From Polyodon spathula (taxonomy: Eukaryota > Chordata > Actinopteri > Acipenseriformes > Polyodontidae): DNA of 64,000 nt. The stretch is from contig NC_054547.1 in NCBI RefSeq assembly GCF_017654505.1, positions 27,053,475 through 27,117,474 of the forward strand, in the 5' to 3' direction. The notes beneath the pieces are model-generated. The model saw only the letters and a program-made list of their open reading frames with translations, had not been told where the DNA came from and ran no database searches. The position numbers and the translations under genes are program-made. Below are positions 49,911 through 62,411 of the stretch, one piece after another (within the stretch, counting starts at the first letter, position 1; every line of letters begins with the position of its first letter).

Positions 49911-51260
49911 TTTACTTGTCAAACTTTACCACAAACATTAATAACCAGAATATTAAGTGCTGATCTTAGATGCCCAATGTTGTCCCAATATCATGATCTT
50001 TCTGAAGGTCTGAGGTATAATTATAAAATGATAAAGGACTGAAAGATATCCATCTAAGATATTTTGTAATGTCCATATGATAAATGATGTACAAAGACTT
50101 ATACAGCAAGGGTGTTAAGGGTAACCATGACTGGGGAAGGGATTTTGTCAGGGTGGTGGTCACGGAACTCGTGAATTATCACTTGACATCTTTACTTTTG
50201 AATTGGTTTCAGTGCAATTAAAGTGGTTAGCAAACTTCAGTGGAGAAATAAAGTTCTAAGCAACTAGCAGAGCAATTTCCCAAACAATTTCATAAAAGCA
50301 AAGGGAGCAGCTTTAATGAGAAACAAACTTCAAATAAACTGGAGCCTTTTGTGCAGAAAATCTACCTCTGTATACACTTGATAATGCAAAGCTCTTGCAG
50401 TTGTTCCCCTGTGGTGCTTAACAGTCCTGTCAACAGTGTAAATGCAGAACGGTCCTTTTAATGTACATCTTGTAATACCAAAACCACAAGTGTTTAAATA
50501 GACAGTAACGAAAAGGATGTTATACACTTCTCAATTTACAACCAGAACATTTATTTAAAAAAAAAAACTTGATTTCATTAAGATTTTTATTTCCATCAAA
50601 CAACGTATGAATGTTAATTAAAGGTAGGCCTCTTCCTGCTGCAGTTTTTTTTTTTTTTTTTTTTAAACAGTACTGTTAAAAACAAATGTTTACTTTTGAC
50701 TAAAAGTGTGTGTTAAAAGAAAACACTTTACATACATGTCAAACACAATAAACATGTGTTTGCTGAAATACTACAGTATGTTACATGAATAAATATATTA
50801 CGGTTCAAATCTTTGTATCCATGACCATTCCATGAAATTGTCTTAGCTGTGACTGTGCTGTTATTTTTACCATGACAAAATCACATCCTTAATCATGACG
50901 AATGCTGGTCAGACCTGGTTACAACACTTTGCACTCATTTCGCATGCTATTTTAGACCTTTGTAGGGCTGTACGGGTTTCCTGTGTTTTCAATTGTATGA
51001 ACAATTCTAATAAAATACCAAGGTTTTGTTTTGTTTGTTTTCCATTAAAATGATTGTCAAGAAGCAGCCCCCTCCCTTCTCACTGTGGCACATGTTAATA
51101 AACAAAAGGTGGGGTGAAAATCTAATATTGTTTATTATTGTAATTTCATCATATAGTCAGAGTGGAAGCGGAGACCCGCTCCATGTGATCCGTTTACTGT
51201 GTACACACAAGTTTTTCCAAAGGAGGATACGGACAACGTGCCCCACATGTCGACCTGTCC
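49911..51260. other. Intergenic DNA, nothing recognised
   Basis: No supportable gene. A run of 18 T lies near 50647-50664. Confidence 0.5.
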
Positions 51261-51261
51261 C

Positions 51262-52470
51262 TATCCAATTTTAAATAACTTCAGCATAACAAAATAAACA
51301 AATCCTCTGGGTCAGATGAGATCCTCCCAATAGTATTCAAAGAAATAAAAGAAGTTATTTACAAACCGTTAACTAAGATCATGCAAGTCTATTGAGACAG
51401 GGATTGTACCAACAGACTGGAGAATTGAAACTTAATACCGATCCACAAAAAGTGAAAGAAAACCAAACCAGATAACCACAGACCAATAAGCCTGACTTCT
51501 ATTATGTTTAACTTATGGAAACTATAATAAGATCCCAAATGGAAAATTTCCTATATGGTAACAGTATCCTGGGAGACAATCAGCATGGTTTTAAGAAAGG
51601 GAGATCAAGTCTAACTAACCTGCTTAATTTTTTTGAGGATGCAACATTGATAGTGGATAATTGCAAAGCATATGGCATAGTTTATCTAGATTAACAGAAA
51701 GCTTTTGACAAAGTCCTGCATAAAAGATTAATTCTCAAACTGTATGCAGTAGGGATTCAACGAAATGCATGCACATGGATTAGGGAGTGGCTAACATGTA
51801 GAAAACAGAAAGTACTAAATACAAGAGAAACCTCAAAATGGAGTGAGGTAACCAGTGGAGTAATAGGTAATCTGCTATTCCTAATCAACATTAATGATTT
51901 AGATTCTGGTATAGTAAGCAAACTTGTTAAATTTGCAGATGACAAAAATAGGAGCGTCAAACACTGTTTCAGCAGCAAAGGTCATTCAAAATGATCTAGA
52001 CAGTATTTATAACTGGACAGACACATGGCAAATTAAATTTAATATTGAAAAGTGTAAGGTACTGCACGCAGGCAAAAAAAAAAACTGTCCATTATAAATA
52101 CCATATGGGAGATAATGAAATTGAAGAAGGAATCTATGAAAAAGACCTAGGAGTTTATGTTGACTCAGAAATGTCTTCATTTAGACAATGCGGAGAAACT
52201 ATAAAAAAGGCCAACAAAATGCTTGGATATATATAGTGAAAAGTGTTGAATTTAAATCAAGGCAATTAATGTTAAAACTTCACAATGCATTAGTAAGACC
52301 TCATCTAGAATATTGTGTTCAGTTCTGGTCACCTTTTTATAAAAACATATTGCTGCTCCAGAAAGAGTGCAAACAAGAGCGACCAGAATTATTCCAGGTT
52401 TAAAAGGCATGGCCTCCTCCTCCTGGCAATGGCCTCCTCTCGTTTGTAACCTTTCTTAAGTTCTTAATAC
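51262..52470 (+). mobile_element. CR1-like LINE fragment, decayed
   Basis: Same family as the LINE at 32904-35830 but older. Readable pieces in order: SGSDEILP-like start, HGFKKGRSSLTNLLNFFEDA, KFADDK near 51930 (active-site box intact), then VHYKYHMGDNEIEEGIYEKDLGVYVD and ALVRPHLEYCVQFWSP. Many stops and frameshifts. The sequence after ARIIPGLKG is deleted and joins a 3' tail with CTTTCTTAAGTTCTTA. 5'-truncated. Confidence 0.88.
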
Positions 52471-52565
52471 ATGTATATATCTACAAAGTGTAAGTTTTTT
52501 CTTTCAAAGCCTCAATGGCTACTCTACATACACATAGCTCACCATACCTACACAAGCTATATCAT

Positions 52566-53295
52566 TGTGGCAAAATGGTTTGCAGGGTGCAGGTCCACGA
52601 GTCCGGGAGTGATGCAGTGAGCAATGAAAAGACAGACAATGATAATAGGTAAAATGGTGTTTATTTTTAATCCTGGTCTGGTGACCACAAATAATAATCC
52701 CAGGCAATACACAGTACTGTTCTAAAGCATGGGTTGCAGTCCCAAATAACACAGTTACTTTATCACCCACAAATACACATACGATCACAAGTCCCTAGTA
52801 AGTGGTTTCAGTGCAAGTGGTGAAATACAATTCAGTACATGAACAAAGGTGCTGTGTTGTCCAGGTTTGTTCTGGCCTTACGCGACAGCTCCTGGATCAT
52901 GTTTAGCCGTCTAATAAATCACAAACAAGCACAGTATTAGACACAACAAAAACAAACAAACACTCACGAAATATTTTAACACAGTTCTCCCTCCGGGTTA
53001 GCATTAACCATAACAAAGGAACAGATCACTTCGCTATGTCCCCTTGTATACCGTCAATCACACCCTCCTGGTTAACGATTGCAACCGCTTCTCCAATCCA
53101 CGCCTGCCACATCGTTTCCCTTCGTGGTCGATGATTTAGTGTCCCATAGCTCTGCCTCCTTTCTGTATGTCCGACTTCCGCCTAACCCTGGGAATTGCCA
53201 AGCTATACAGTCCAGGCCACTCTGTTCCCTTTACGCAGCGTCCTCACATATCGGGAGGGAGATTTATCACCAAGAATCAATCTGTCTGTGTCACA
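52566..53295 (-). mobile_element. Solo LTR, minus strand, target duplication ATCAT
   Basis: 730 bp; minus strand starts TGTGACAC and ends TTTGCCACA. ATCAT flanks it at 52561-52565 and 53296-53300. Shares the U3 motif CTCCCTCCCGATATGTGAGG with the other solo LTRs. Short frames in it are accidental. Confidence 0.88.
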
Positions 53296-53468
53296 ATCAT
53301 GTATGTGCTTTACCTTTATGCCAGTTGTAAGGCTGTTTTCAATATGCAAAGGCAATAGTTGTCCATTGACATAATGTAATTCCAGATGTTATTTTACTGT
53401 TTTGTATGCTCTTGCCACAGTGTCTATGTTTTGTCAACTTGACATTATACATGGGACTTGGTCAAATC

Positions 53469-53470
53469 TC

Positions 53471-53521
<51 letters not shown>
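53469..53521. repeat. (TA)n microsatellite
   Basis: About 26 TA dinucleotides. Confidence 0.95.
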
Positions 53522-53525
<4 letters not shown>

Positions 53526-54429
53526 AAATACACAAATATTGTATGAATATATCTATTTATATTTCAGTATTAGACATTAAAATGCCTTATTACTACAGTT
53601 ATCATAGGGTGCTCTTTCTGTAAAGTTACTTAGTGCTGAAATACTTCATAATAAGTGATACAGCTTTACACAGGAAGACATATCGTTTGACAGATGTGGA
53701 ATGGTTTACCTCATAAAACAATATTACAAGTCTATGAAACTACAGCAGACAGTTTTCTGAACCACTAATGCTTTCAATTTGAGGATGATGTCCTTAGTTA
53801 TTTCATCAACCACATTGAACCATTTCTTAGAATTGAGCATTGCCTTCCAGGAATTACCTTTTTTCTGTTGTACTGGTAGCATGTCAAAGCATAGTGCTTA
53901 CAGTTATGCATAAGGCCAGTGTGCCTATAGCTAGTTCTGAACTAGGGACTAGGTTGTCAGCCTTGATTCAGTGATACATCTACAAGCCTGTGAGCATACT
54001 ATAACTTAAATACAAGGGAGGATCTTTGTTTAATGTTCTGTTTTTTCCTCTTTGTACAGTACATGGTTGGTTCACATTAGCTCCTGGTCTCCTAGGGACA
54101 CCACTGCTTTACCTGTCAAAATGTAGTTTACTTGGGGGACTACTTTATTTGGGAATATATTAGGCACATGACTCAGTCTTACACAAAACCTACACAGATG
54201 AGATGGAATGCATGTTTTCATTAATGAATGGATTATCAAAATGTTGCAGGTTCTAATCTAATTTTAGATTTAAAAAAAAAAAAATCATATTTTTGGCTGG
54301 ACTCTTAGCCACAAAAACTAAAACCATGTGTCTTCAATTTTTTTCAATGTCTTTGTCCCAACCAGTGACCCAGGAAAGAATAAGCTCCAGTTTAGAGATA
54401 TGTTAAATGTTAGTAAGATGTATGACTAC
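53522..54429. other. Intergenic DNA, nothing recognised
   Basis: No supportable gene or repeat boundary. Confidence 0.5.
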
Positions 54430-54800
54430 TGATTTTAAAACCTTGGTTATCCCTCCTTTAGTATACACAGTGGGACTAGATTGATAAATGTATTTGCATA
54501 CCGCAAAAACGGTTGCTGATAGTTATGGATCAGTTAGAAAAAATACAACAACATCCCAGTATTGGTTTTATAAAGGCCCTTTGTCACACAGTGCTATACA
54601 CAAAAATAATTAAAGCTATGCAAGATTAATGAAAGAAAACATACTTGCATTAAAAATGTGTTGGCAGCTTGTGGATGTGACTAGTGGTCTTGTAGGTATA
54701 AAATAGTTAGTTTTAACAACATATGTGGGAGGAGAAATAACATCTACTTAAAACAGTGTAACACTATACCCAGTTCATCATGGCATGAGTTTTTAAGTAC
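54430..54800 (-). repeat. MITE-like repeat, copy 2 (inverted)
   Basis: Reverse complement of the repeat at 49513-49905 with many substitutions. Shared blocks include TTTATAAAGGCCCTTTGTCAC, CAGTGCTATACAC and CATATGTGGGAGG. The two copies form a 5-kb-spaced inverted pair. Confidence 0.65.
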
Positions 54801-56319
54801 TTTTTTTTCAGCACACACAAACCAATTGAAAACTAACAACAACAAAAAAATCATAGACTAAATATTCAGTGAATTTTTCTTACCAGCTTGACAGACTAAG
54901 GCATTCTGCCCAGTCTATTGGTTTCTATAGGAGTCTATGGTACCTATACTGTACAGCATTGATGCATGCTGATGTTATTCATCATGAATGTTCATGAAGA
55001 TTTCTTGGACAATAATGAATGACCCATCGATAACCTGCTAGCTGAACGTGGGCAGTAAACAAGTTCTGTGATCATTTGGATGGTCAGAGGGTCAGGGATG
55101 ACCTTAACTCTTTCAACGCTGCAGATCTCTAAAGGTGTCCAAGACAAACAATCTTACACCAGTCCAACAACTAGAGCAGGAACAAAAACACTCAACACGT
55201 GAGACCCGCTATACTGACCTGGTTTCCTGCATAAGACACTGAAACTATTTAATTAGAACAAGTACTTCTTGCAAAGTTACTTGGTGATGAAACAGTTCTA
55301 CTAGTGAGCTCACTGACTAAGTGCTTACCCAGAACATGTCACAGCAAAACTGGGAGATGGAAACACATGTGGGTTCATCAAGAAAATGCTGCTTTGTCTT
55401 GTGGGGGTTGGGAGATTGGGTGTTATGAAACATTGTTGGAGGTTTGAGCCAAGATAATTGAGTTGGGTGTCTAAAAACTAAACTGGGTAAATGGTGAGGG
55501 GTGGGAGTAGAAGGGTAGCTGTTTTAAGACAGGGCAAATGAATCTGTTCAGATTATCAGGCAGGACAAACATATTCCAGTTTCTACAACAGTTCTGCAAC
55601 ACTTTCGCTTTGTGTTGGAATAATTTAGATAGCATCACTGTAAAACTCTTTGAAGTTATCATTTGAATTTACTTGTGGAAGTAGCACTTCACAAGGAGCG
55701 TTCTGTAATCACAAACACATTTTCGTGTTTGTTATCTTTCAGAAGTGGTACCTAGAGTATATTGCTAGTAAGGTAAATGATATGGAACATAATCATTTCC
55801 GTTAGACTTTTCACATGAAATATCTGATACAAGGACATGCTTTTTTACACAGTACAGTCAAACCGGCTTAATATCACATCTGTTAAAATCACCAGCTTTT
55901 TATCAATGAGAACAAGCTCCTGATAATATTACTTTGGTTAGTATCATACTCTGGTTAATATCACTCACATGTATTTTCAACCTCTCAATATCACTATAAG
56001 ATCACAGCAGAAAATATACAATGTAATGTATTTGCAGCTTTCTTATTTTAACATATTTATTTATTAATATAAGGTGTACATCAGACTTGGGAATAACTAT
56101 TATAATGAGTAGTTACATTTATTTTATTTTTTTTTTTTTTTTAAATGTACATGTGGCTTTGAAAATGTTTTTAAAAATATATTTGAATTGGTTGTACATA
56201 TTAAAATATTTCAACCATTGTCCATTTCAATATTTAAATATTAATGTACAAATACTGTACTGTATTACTTCAATTTGGCGCTGCTGCGTTTATTTTAAAT
56301 TAATCAAAATGACTGCAGC
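54801..56319. other. Intergenic DNA with a possible transposon end
   Basis: At about 55857 CAGTCAAACCGGCTTAATAT resembles a pogo/Tigger-type terminal repeat and is followed by similar TTAATATCAC motifs, but no matching far end or transposase was found. Confidence 0.3.
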
Positions 56320-56760
56320 CCTTAAATGAGGGTGGCGATTATACAAGGGCGGCTTTTATTAATAATACTATGCTTTACAAACGCTGCAATATTTTATTAC
56401 ATGATTTAAGGCATTTTAGACGTGACGCTGTGGGAGGCTCCAATCTGCAGCACTATACTCCTGTGTGTTTTGGGGCTTGTATACAATACATTTACTGACA
56501 GTTAACGAGAGTCTATTTGGTGGGAGCTTGGAGGTTGCTATGGAGCGGGACAAGAAGTGGAGAGAGAACGGTAGTTGAGTGTGATGCAGTTGTTTTTCTT
56601 AACAAAAATATTACCCCTCTGAATATCGGTTTGATTTCTTAAAATTAAAATACATCTTACCCAGTTATTTATTTATTTTTTCTCACAGTAATTTACCTGC
56701 TTGTTTGTAATTTATCTGTAAGAGAAACCCAAACTAAATCTTTACAGATAATAAGCACAT

Positions 56761-56855
<95 letters not shown>

Positions 56856-57320
56856 GTACAGGACTGAGTAAAATTCCAATTAAATGAAAAAAAAACAAAC
56901 AACTAAACCCCCTATTCGAAGATATCTTCGGCCAGCTTTCCAAGCTGAGGATGAGGTAAAACAGACAGCCATTATTTTATTCCCTGTTGTGCTGGTTGAC
57001 CTTAAGGACTGCTGTGCTGTAAGTAGTTCATCTTGGGTTGTCTGTCAGGACTGTAATATAAAACGCAATTTGCTTACTAAGGTGTGTGTCCGTTAGTTTG
57101 TATTACATGGTGGATTGAGGCTACAGTCTCTTAGGGAGCGTCACATGTACATAGCCAGAGTTACGCGTTTCTTAATTTATTTTTTGAGCAGGGGAAGATG
57201 AAAAATACATTTACATTTCTTTATTGAAAGCTGCGTTCATTTCGAGGGTGGCGTCTATTAAAAAGCTAATATCTGAGAGGCGTTAATTCGAGGGTGGCGT
57301 TAATTTTAAGTAATAAGGTA
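56320..57320. repeat. Interspersed block with recurrent GAGGGTGGCG motifs
   Basis: GAGGGTGGCG followed by a TATT/TTAAT-like stretch occurs near 56328, 57244 and 57290, with AAGGGCGGCTTTTATT near 56346 and GAGAGGCGTTAATT near 57276. All are in the same orientation. They bracket about 0.9 kb that includes a (TA)n run. This looks like an old repeat with direct terminal motifs; class unknown. Confidence 0.4.
56764..56852. repeat. (TA)n microsatellite
   Basis: About 43 TA dinucleotides with one interruption. Confidence 0.95.
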
Positions 57321-57438
57321 TATTTATAAATATTGTCAAATAATGCAACACATACTGTACTGTAGTTTAACATTTATTTATAGACGTGTATATACAGGTA
57401 GATGACAGTTATATAATTCACAAAACACCATAAGACAC

Positions 57439-57760
57439 ATTACACCATGTAACAATTTTATTTTTATTTTTTTGTTCCTGGGTAGTAAGTGTTATTTCCT
57501 AATTGCTTATGCCTCAAAAGTATAGAAAATGGCTATTATTCCCCACTAACTTTGCTTTTGTGACCAGGACAGTGATATTTCAAAATATCACTATTTCCGA
57601 TTGGGAAAACGGGCAAATGTGTGTCTTTTCGTTCACATAAAGTCAGAATAAAACAACATACGAATCCAAATTAACATGTATTTATACTAAAGTAATACAA
57701 AACTGACTACAAAAGATTTAGAAGTGAGTAGTGTTTCGAGATTTACGATTATACTGTAAG
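57439..57760. mobile_element. End of the same DNA transposon family as 25540-31468
   Basis: The first about 150 bp match both inverted ends of the element at 25540-31468 (GTTCCTGGGTAGTAAGTG, CCTAATTGCTTATGCC, TGTGACCAGGACAGTG). The next about 160 bp match the reverse complement of 31207-31336, the region just inside its right end. So this is the right end in reversed orientation. No opposite end was found within reach. Confidence 0.8.
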
Positions 57761-58050
57761 ATTATACAAAGAGAACCATTTGCTTCTATTTGGAGGTGGA
57801 TCCTGGGCAGTGGCAAGGTTCTTGGGAAGGTTGTGGAGCAAACCTGGCACACTCCTCCTGGAGAAGCCTTACAGTGGGGGTCTAGTAGAGCTGCCAGTGT
57901 GTAGAGAGGCATCTGTTCATAAGTGGAGAGGCAAGTCTCCAGGGATGCCTTGAGGGCAGTCACCAGCTGGACATTGTACATTGCATTAAAGTTGCTCAGG
58001 AAGGTCCTCAGTCCAATGATGCTGGGAATGTCATAGCTGTCCGTTTTCAA
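57718..58050 (-). pseudogene. hAT-like transposase fragment
   Basis: Minus-strand frame of 110 codons. SLETCLSTYEQMPLYTLAALLDPHCK resembles the hAT/ZBED transposase region with the ALLDPRFK phrase. The sequence after GGVCQVCSTTFP looks shifted in frame and the frame ends inside the transposon end at 57718-57760. The N-terminal zinc finger and the dimerisation C-terminus are not visible. It is a remnant, oriented with its 3' side against the transposon end. Confidence 0.55.
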
Positions 58051-60829
58051 ATAATATTTACTTTCCGCAAATTATATTTAATTATTTCCAATTGTTTGTT
58101 ACATTGCGTGGTGAAATTTAATTATTTCAACTATTTGAATGAGTTGGTGTTTGCAAATACGGAATATAACTATCGTATTATATTAATTGTATATGTGCAA
58201 TACCATAATTTAGTATACCATAATGACTGAACAAAAATAAAAATAAATAAATAAAAACAACATTATTAATGAAAAATGTTATAATCAGTACTATATTTCA
58301 AATTCCTCCTCAAAGAAGGCATTTCAAAATGTCTGTTTTAGTGCTTATTTTGACCGGTTGTTGGTAAATTGATGAAGACTGTTTGTGATATTAATGCGGT
58401 TTAACTGAAAGTTTTTCTTCCAGCTTGAAGACAAGCAGATGCACATTAAACATTCCCAGAAGCTCAGAATTTGAATTTTATACATGTCGCTATAAGTGTT
58501 GGCAAATCTCAAAAATCATTAGACAGGTGGATGTTTAGCTCCTTAGGAATGCATGTCAAAATGTGTAAAATTGATGTTTTTTGCAGTGCAAACTCCACAT
58601 TCCATTACACTAAAATATCACAGTAAGATTTTCAGACTGGCAGAGACTACGAGACACACTTGAGGGCTGGTGTTTTTCAGGTCAGTGTCCTAAACATACA
58701 ACAGAGCTTTGCAGAATTGAAGCATTGTCTTACATACTTCCTGTGTTATTATATATGGTTTCTCATTTGGCAATCATAGAAACCACAGGCAACATGGCTT
58801 TTTCTCACGTTTTTTAAAAAAGTGCTTGCACATCACGTTTTTAATAAATGCTTTACTTTGAATTTCCAACCACATAAAAATAAATATGAAAGGTATACTT
58901 AGAAGTGTGAACCCGTTTTGTCGTTTCACTATATTTGAGATTAGACTTTCTGTTACGACTTCTGACAGTAAGTTTGGTTGTTTCAGCTCAAATTTGATGG
59001 AAATATAAAAGACACATTTGTCTTTAGCATTACACCCACTAAACTGTAGTTATACTGTTCTCTCTCCATACACCGATGTGGCTTTGCACTCTAATTGTCT
59101 ATACACTTGTTTCATCGTGGCAAAATAAATTAACTTAAGGGCCCAATTGTTAAAAAAAATAAATAAATAAAAGAATTCTGGTCTGGTTGTCTTAAAATGG
59201 TTCAAGTAAGTGAGCCTCAGAACTCTGTTCTTTAAGGGAGGTGAGACTGCATCAGGGAGAGGCTTCTTTATACAGGGACACTGCCTCCATAAACCCCCTG
59301 TCCTTCAATGCAGTCCTGCTATTTGAGTGGAGGAGGGAGGACAATGGCTCCAACACTGCTATATGAATCCAGAAAAAGCAAGTCATTTAAAATTGAAGCA
59401 CAGAGAATGCTGCAGCCTTTTGGAACTGATGGCAGTTTCATTGTGGGCCTTGCTTCTTGGTGGATAAAGTTCTCGACTAATGTTACTACTTATCACTAGA
59501 GTGTCAGAATGAAAATGCACAAAATGTATAATTAATGCATTTAGGGTTAGGGTTAGGGAGGTAAAACCAGCAGGACTGTTTCTCCTCATCGCTTTACAGC
59601 GAATTCTGCTGGCCAGACGCCCAGTTTATTTTAATAAAAAATAATGTCAATAAACCCTTTAAAAAAATATGTTCCACCACAGCCTGAAAATGTTCCATAT
59701 AAATTAGGAAATATTTTTGTTGCTTAAAATAATTGTTAGTTAGTAGAATTCATGGAGCCACATTAAAAAATTAGATATATTGATTGATCATTAAACCAAA
59801 ATCAATGAAATATAATAACTTTCTGGTATAAATTGAAAAGCTGTCTGACATTTAACAGTTCAAAATAACGTATTACAAGTTTGTCAATGCACCAGAGCTA
59901 TGCAGCTGAATGATGTTTGCTGTAAAACCAAATGTACTGTAGCCTACATTTATTATTGGTGGTAGATGGTCCAAATAAGAATGCGTAATAATTACAATTA
60001 TTCATCTTTCAGATGTGTACTTTTTACCAGCAGGTCCTTTCAAAGCAGGCTTCTATAAAACCTAATTAAGTCAGCCGGAGGTAGTGTTGGTCATGTGACA
60101 ATGAATCATGGCTCATTAACCCTTTGAAGAAGTGTTTCTCAGCCTATGTTACCACTATGAGATGCATACGCAGCTCTCCATGTGTTAGTGGGCCGCACAC
60201 ACACAATATACTGCCTGTACATCTACAAAAAATGCTACATGTTTTGTATCTGTTATCTAACAGCAATGCCATACAAATCAATATAGTATAGTATATAATA
60301 CGTTTCATTTCAACAGTTTGGCAAATGTCAATCAAAGCCTTTTTAGATTAGCAAACTAAAATAAAATATATCTGTTTTACACTTACATTAGTGCACATTA
60401 GTACAATCAATACACTCTTTACGTTCCTTTTGTTTTTTTTTAACAGGATGTCACATGGGCTGCGTGTTGAGAACCCCTGCTTTAAAGTTACAATTGGTTA
60501 AAATCAGGATGTGTGCACAAATGGCAGATAACTGAATTCAATTGCCTGCTGTGAGTTCATGTACTTGGGCCTCTGGATTAAGGACAGCTCAGTAAACAAG
60601 CACTGACACTTGAGCGATTGCCTAGCCCAGTTGCTGCTTATTTCTTTCAACATTCAGATGAAGATAAATGTACAGTAGTGTTGTGACTAAAAGCATTAGA
60701 AGACATTCAGTTAAAGAACATGGTTTAGCACTTACTGATTAAATTGCAAGCATGTCAGCTCTCCATTTGTGACTACTTGAGGAATACTGGTCAAAGTTGA
60801 CCTTAAGCAATTACAGTTATGACCATATA
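58051..60829. other. Intergenic DNA, no gene seen
   Basis: A short telomere-like (TTAGGG)3 occurs at 59541-59558, probably internal and incidental. No supportable gene. Confidence 0.5.
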
Positions 60830-61492
60830 CAGTGGTTTGCAGAAGTATTCACCCCCTATCAATAATGTCACATTTTGTTGAATTACAAATAATGTATGCA
60901 GTTTTTTTAAACATTTTTTTTTATTTGAAGCTGTAGTGGTTAAATTGAACACTGTTAAATGAGGAGGAGGTTAAATGTCAGCAAAACTTGCAAAGAAAAT
61001 GTACAAGAAGAAATTTACTGGTTGCATAAGTATTTAGCCCCATATGTCAGTACTTGGTAGAAACACCTTTTGCAGCAATTACTGCTATGAGTCTTTTTGG
61101 ATAGGTCTCTACTAGCTTTGCACAGCAGGATGGTGACATTTTGCCCATTCTTCACAGTAAAATTCTTCACAGGAAAATGCTCTAGTTCTGATAAGTTTGT
61201 TGTTGATCGTCGATGGACTGCAATCTTCAACTCTTGCCATATATTTTTGATTGGATTCAAATCAGGACTTTGACTGGGCCTCTCAAGAACACTAATTCAG
61301 AGTAATTAATCTGTTTTTCTCTGTAAATCTTACTTATTTATATTCTATATGCATTTTTTTTTACTTATCAATGTGGAGTAGTTTGTGTAGACTCTACATG
61401 CAAAGTCCAATTTGAAAGTGTTGTGAAGTACAGTCAGGTGCCAACAAAATTTGAAAACTTTGCAGGAGGGTGAATACTTCTGCAAACCATTG
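60830..61492 (-). mobile_element. Short Tc1-like element with both ends (deletion derivative)
   Basis: 663 bp. The left end CAGTGGTTTGCAGAAGTATT and the right end AATACTTCTGCAAACCATTG are inverted repeats, each next to TA, the Tc1 target. Inside, on the minus strand (61015-61260), a C-terminal transposase piece reads [14 protein letters not shown], where the catalytic Glu is Lys. The N-terminal two thirds are deleted, so it could only move with help from a full-length relative. Confidence 0.88.
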
Positions 61493-62121
61493 TATATTAA
61501 TTTGTTTAATTGATTACAGTGATTTATTAACTACAATTAATCTCTAATGTTGTTTTTTCCATATGTTTGTTAAATAAAATGAGGACTGTCCTGAGAAAAA
61601 GATTTCCTCACAATTTGATATTTCATATAGCATTTACAATCACAAGCTATTTTCTGTTTCGCTTTTGTAGTACTAGATTGGCTATTTTATGATTTATTAT
61701 TTTTGTTCTCTGATCCTTCTTTTAAAGGGTTTGTCCCTACCATGACAAGCCTCCTGATGCTAAATTCCAGATTCCTGGCTGACCACTGCACAGCACAGGA
61801 TCCTCTCACAGTCACATAGTCCAAAGCAGTCAGTTCAAACCCAGACCAAAGGAAAAGGCAAAACTCAAGTACACCTTTTATATTATTATTTTTATCTTCA
61901 GGGACATTTAAAAAATAATTGCTCTTAAACTCATTAATGCTCAGTGGCAGTTATCTGTGATTTCCTATTTCCAGAAAGCTGAACATCTGAGTTGTATGCG
62001 TTAGATATGGATATTGATCAATGCTTACAGATCTCAGTGTTTATAGCCTTGACCAGTCATTTTTTATTATTTTTATTTTTTTACCATTGTAAGTAGACGA
62101 TCTGTTGCTGTTTTATGGGCT
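61493..62121. other. Intergenic DNA, nothing recognised
   Basis: No supportable gene. Confidence 0.5.
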
Positions 62122-62403
62122 TGTAGCAGGGCGAGCAGCCCTGTACAGTGTTTATTTAGAACGGGGTCTTCCCCTCCGCCCCTGTGTTATTTTGTATTTG
62201 TTTATTATTTTGTACACAGCGCAGCCGTGCATTTTTGTGTTATTGTTTTAAAAATGTATTTTTTTATAAATGATGACGAACCGCCGTTGTTTTGCAGCGT
62301 GGATGGGAAGCCCCATCCACCTTATTAAAACCCGTGCAGAAGGTGGCCATCTCCTGAATTAATTAAGTGATTAATTTATTGCTAATCGGGAGATGGTCAC
62401 CTG

Positions 62404-62411
62404 TATAAATA
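62404..62411 (+). promoter_or_regulatory. TATA box of the 62-kb repeat element
   Basis: TATAAATA about 150 bp before the ATG at 62555, followed by a leader rich in CTGAACT repeats. Confidence 0.5.

Noticed and set aside
55857..55990. Pogo/Tigger-type transposon
   Set aside because: Only one end-like motif was visible; no opposite end or transposase.
59541..59558. (TTAGGG)3 as a telomere or fusion site
   Set aside because: Only three units, with no degenerate flank on either side.
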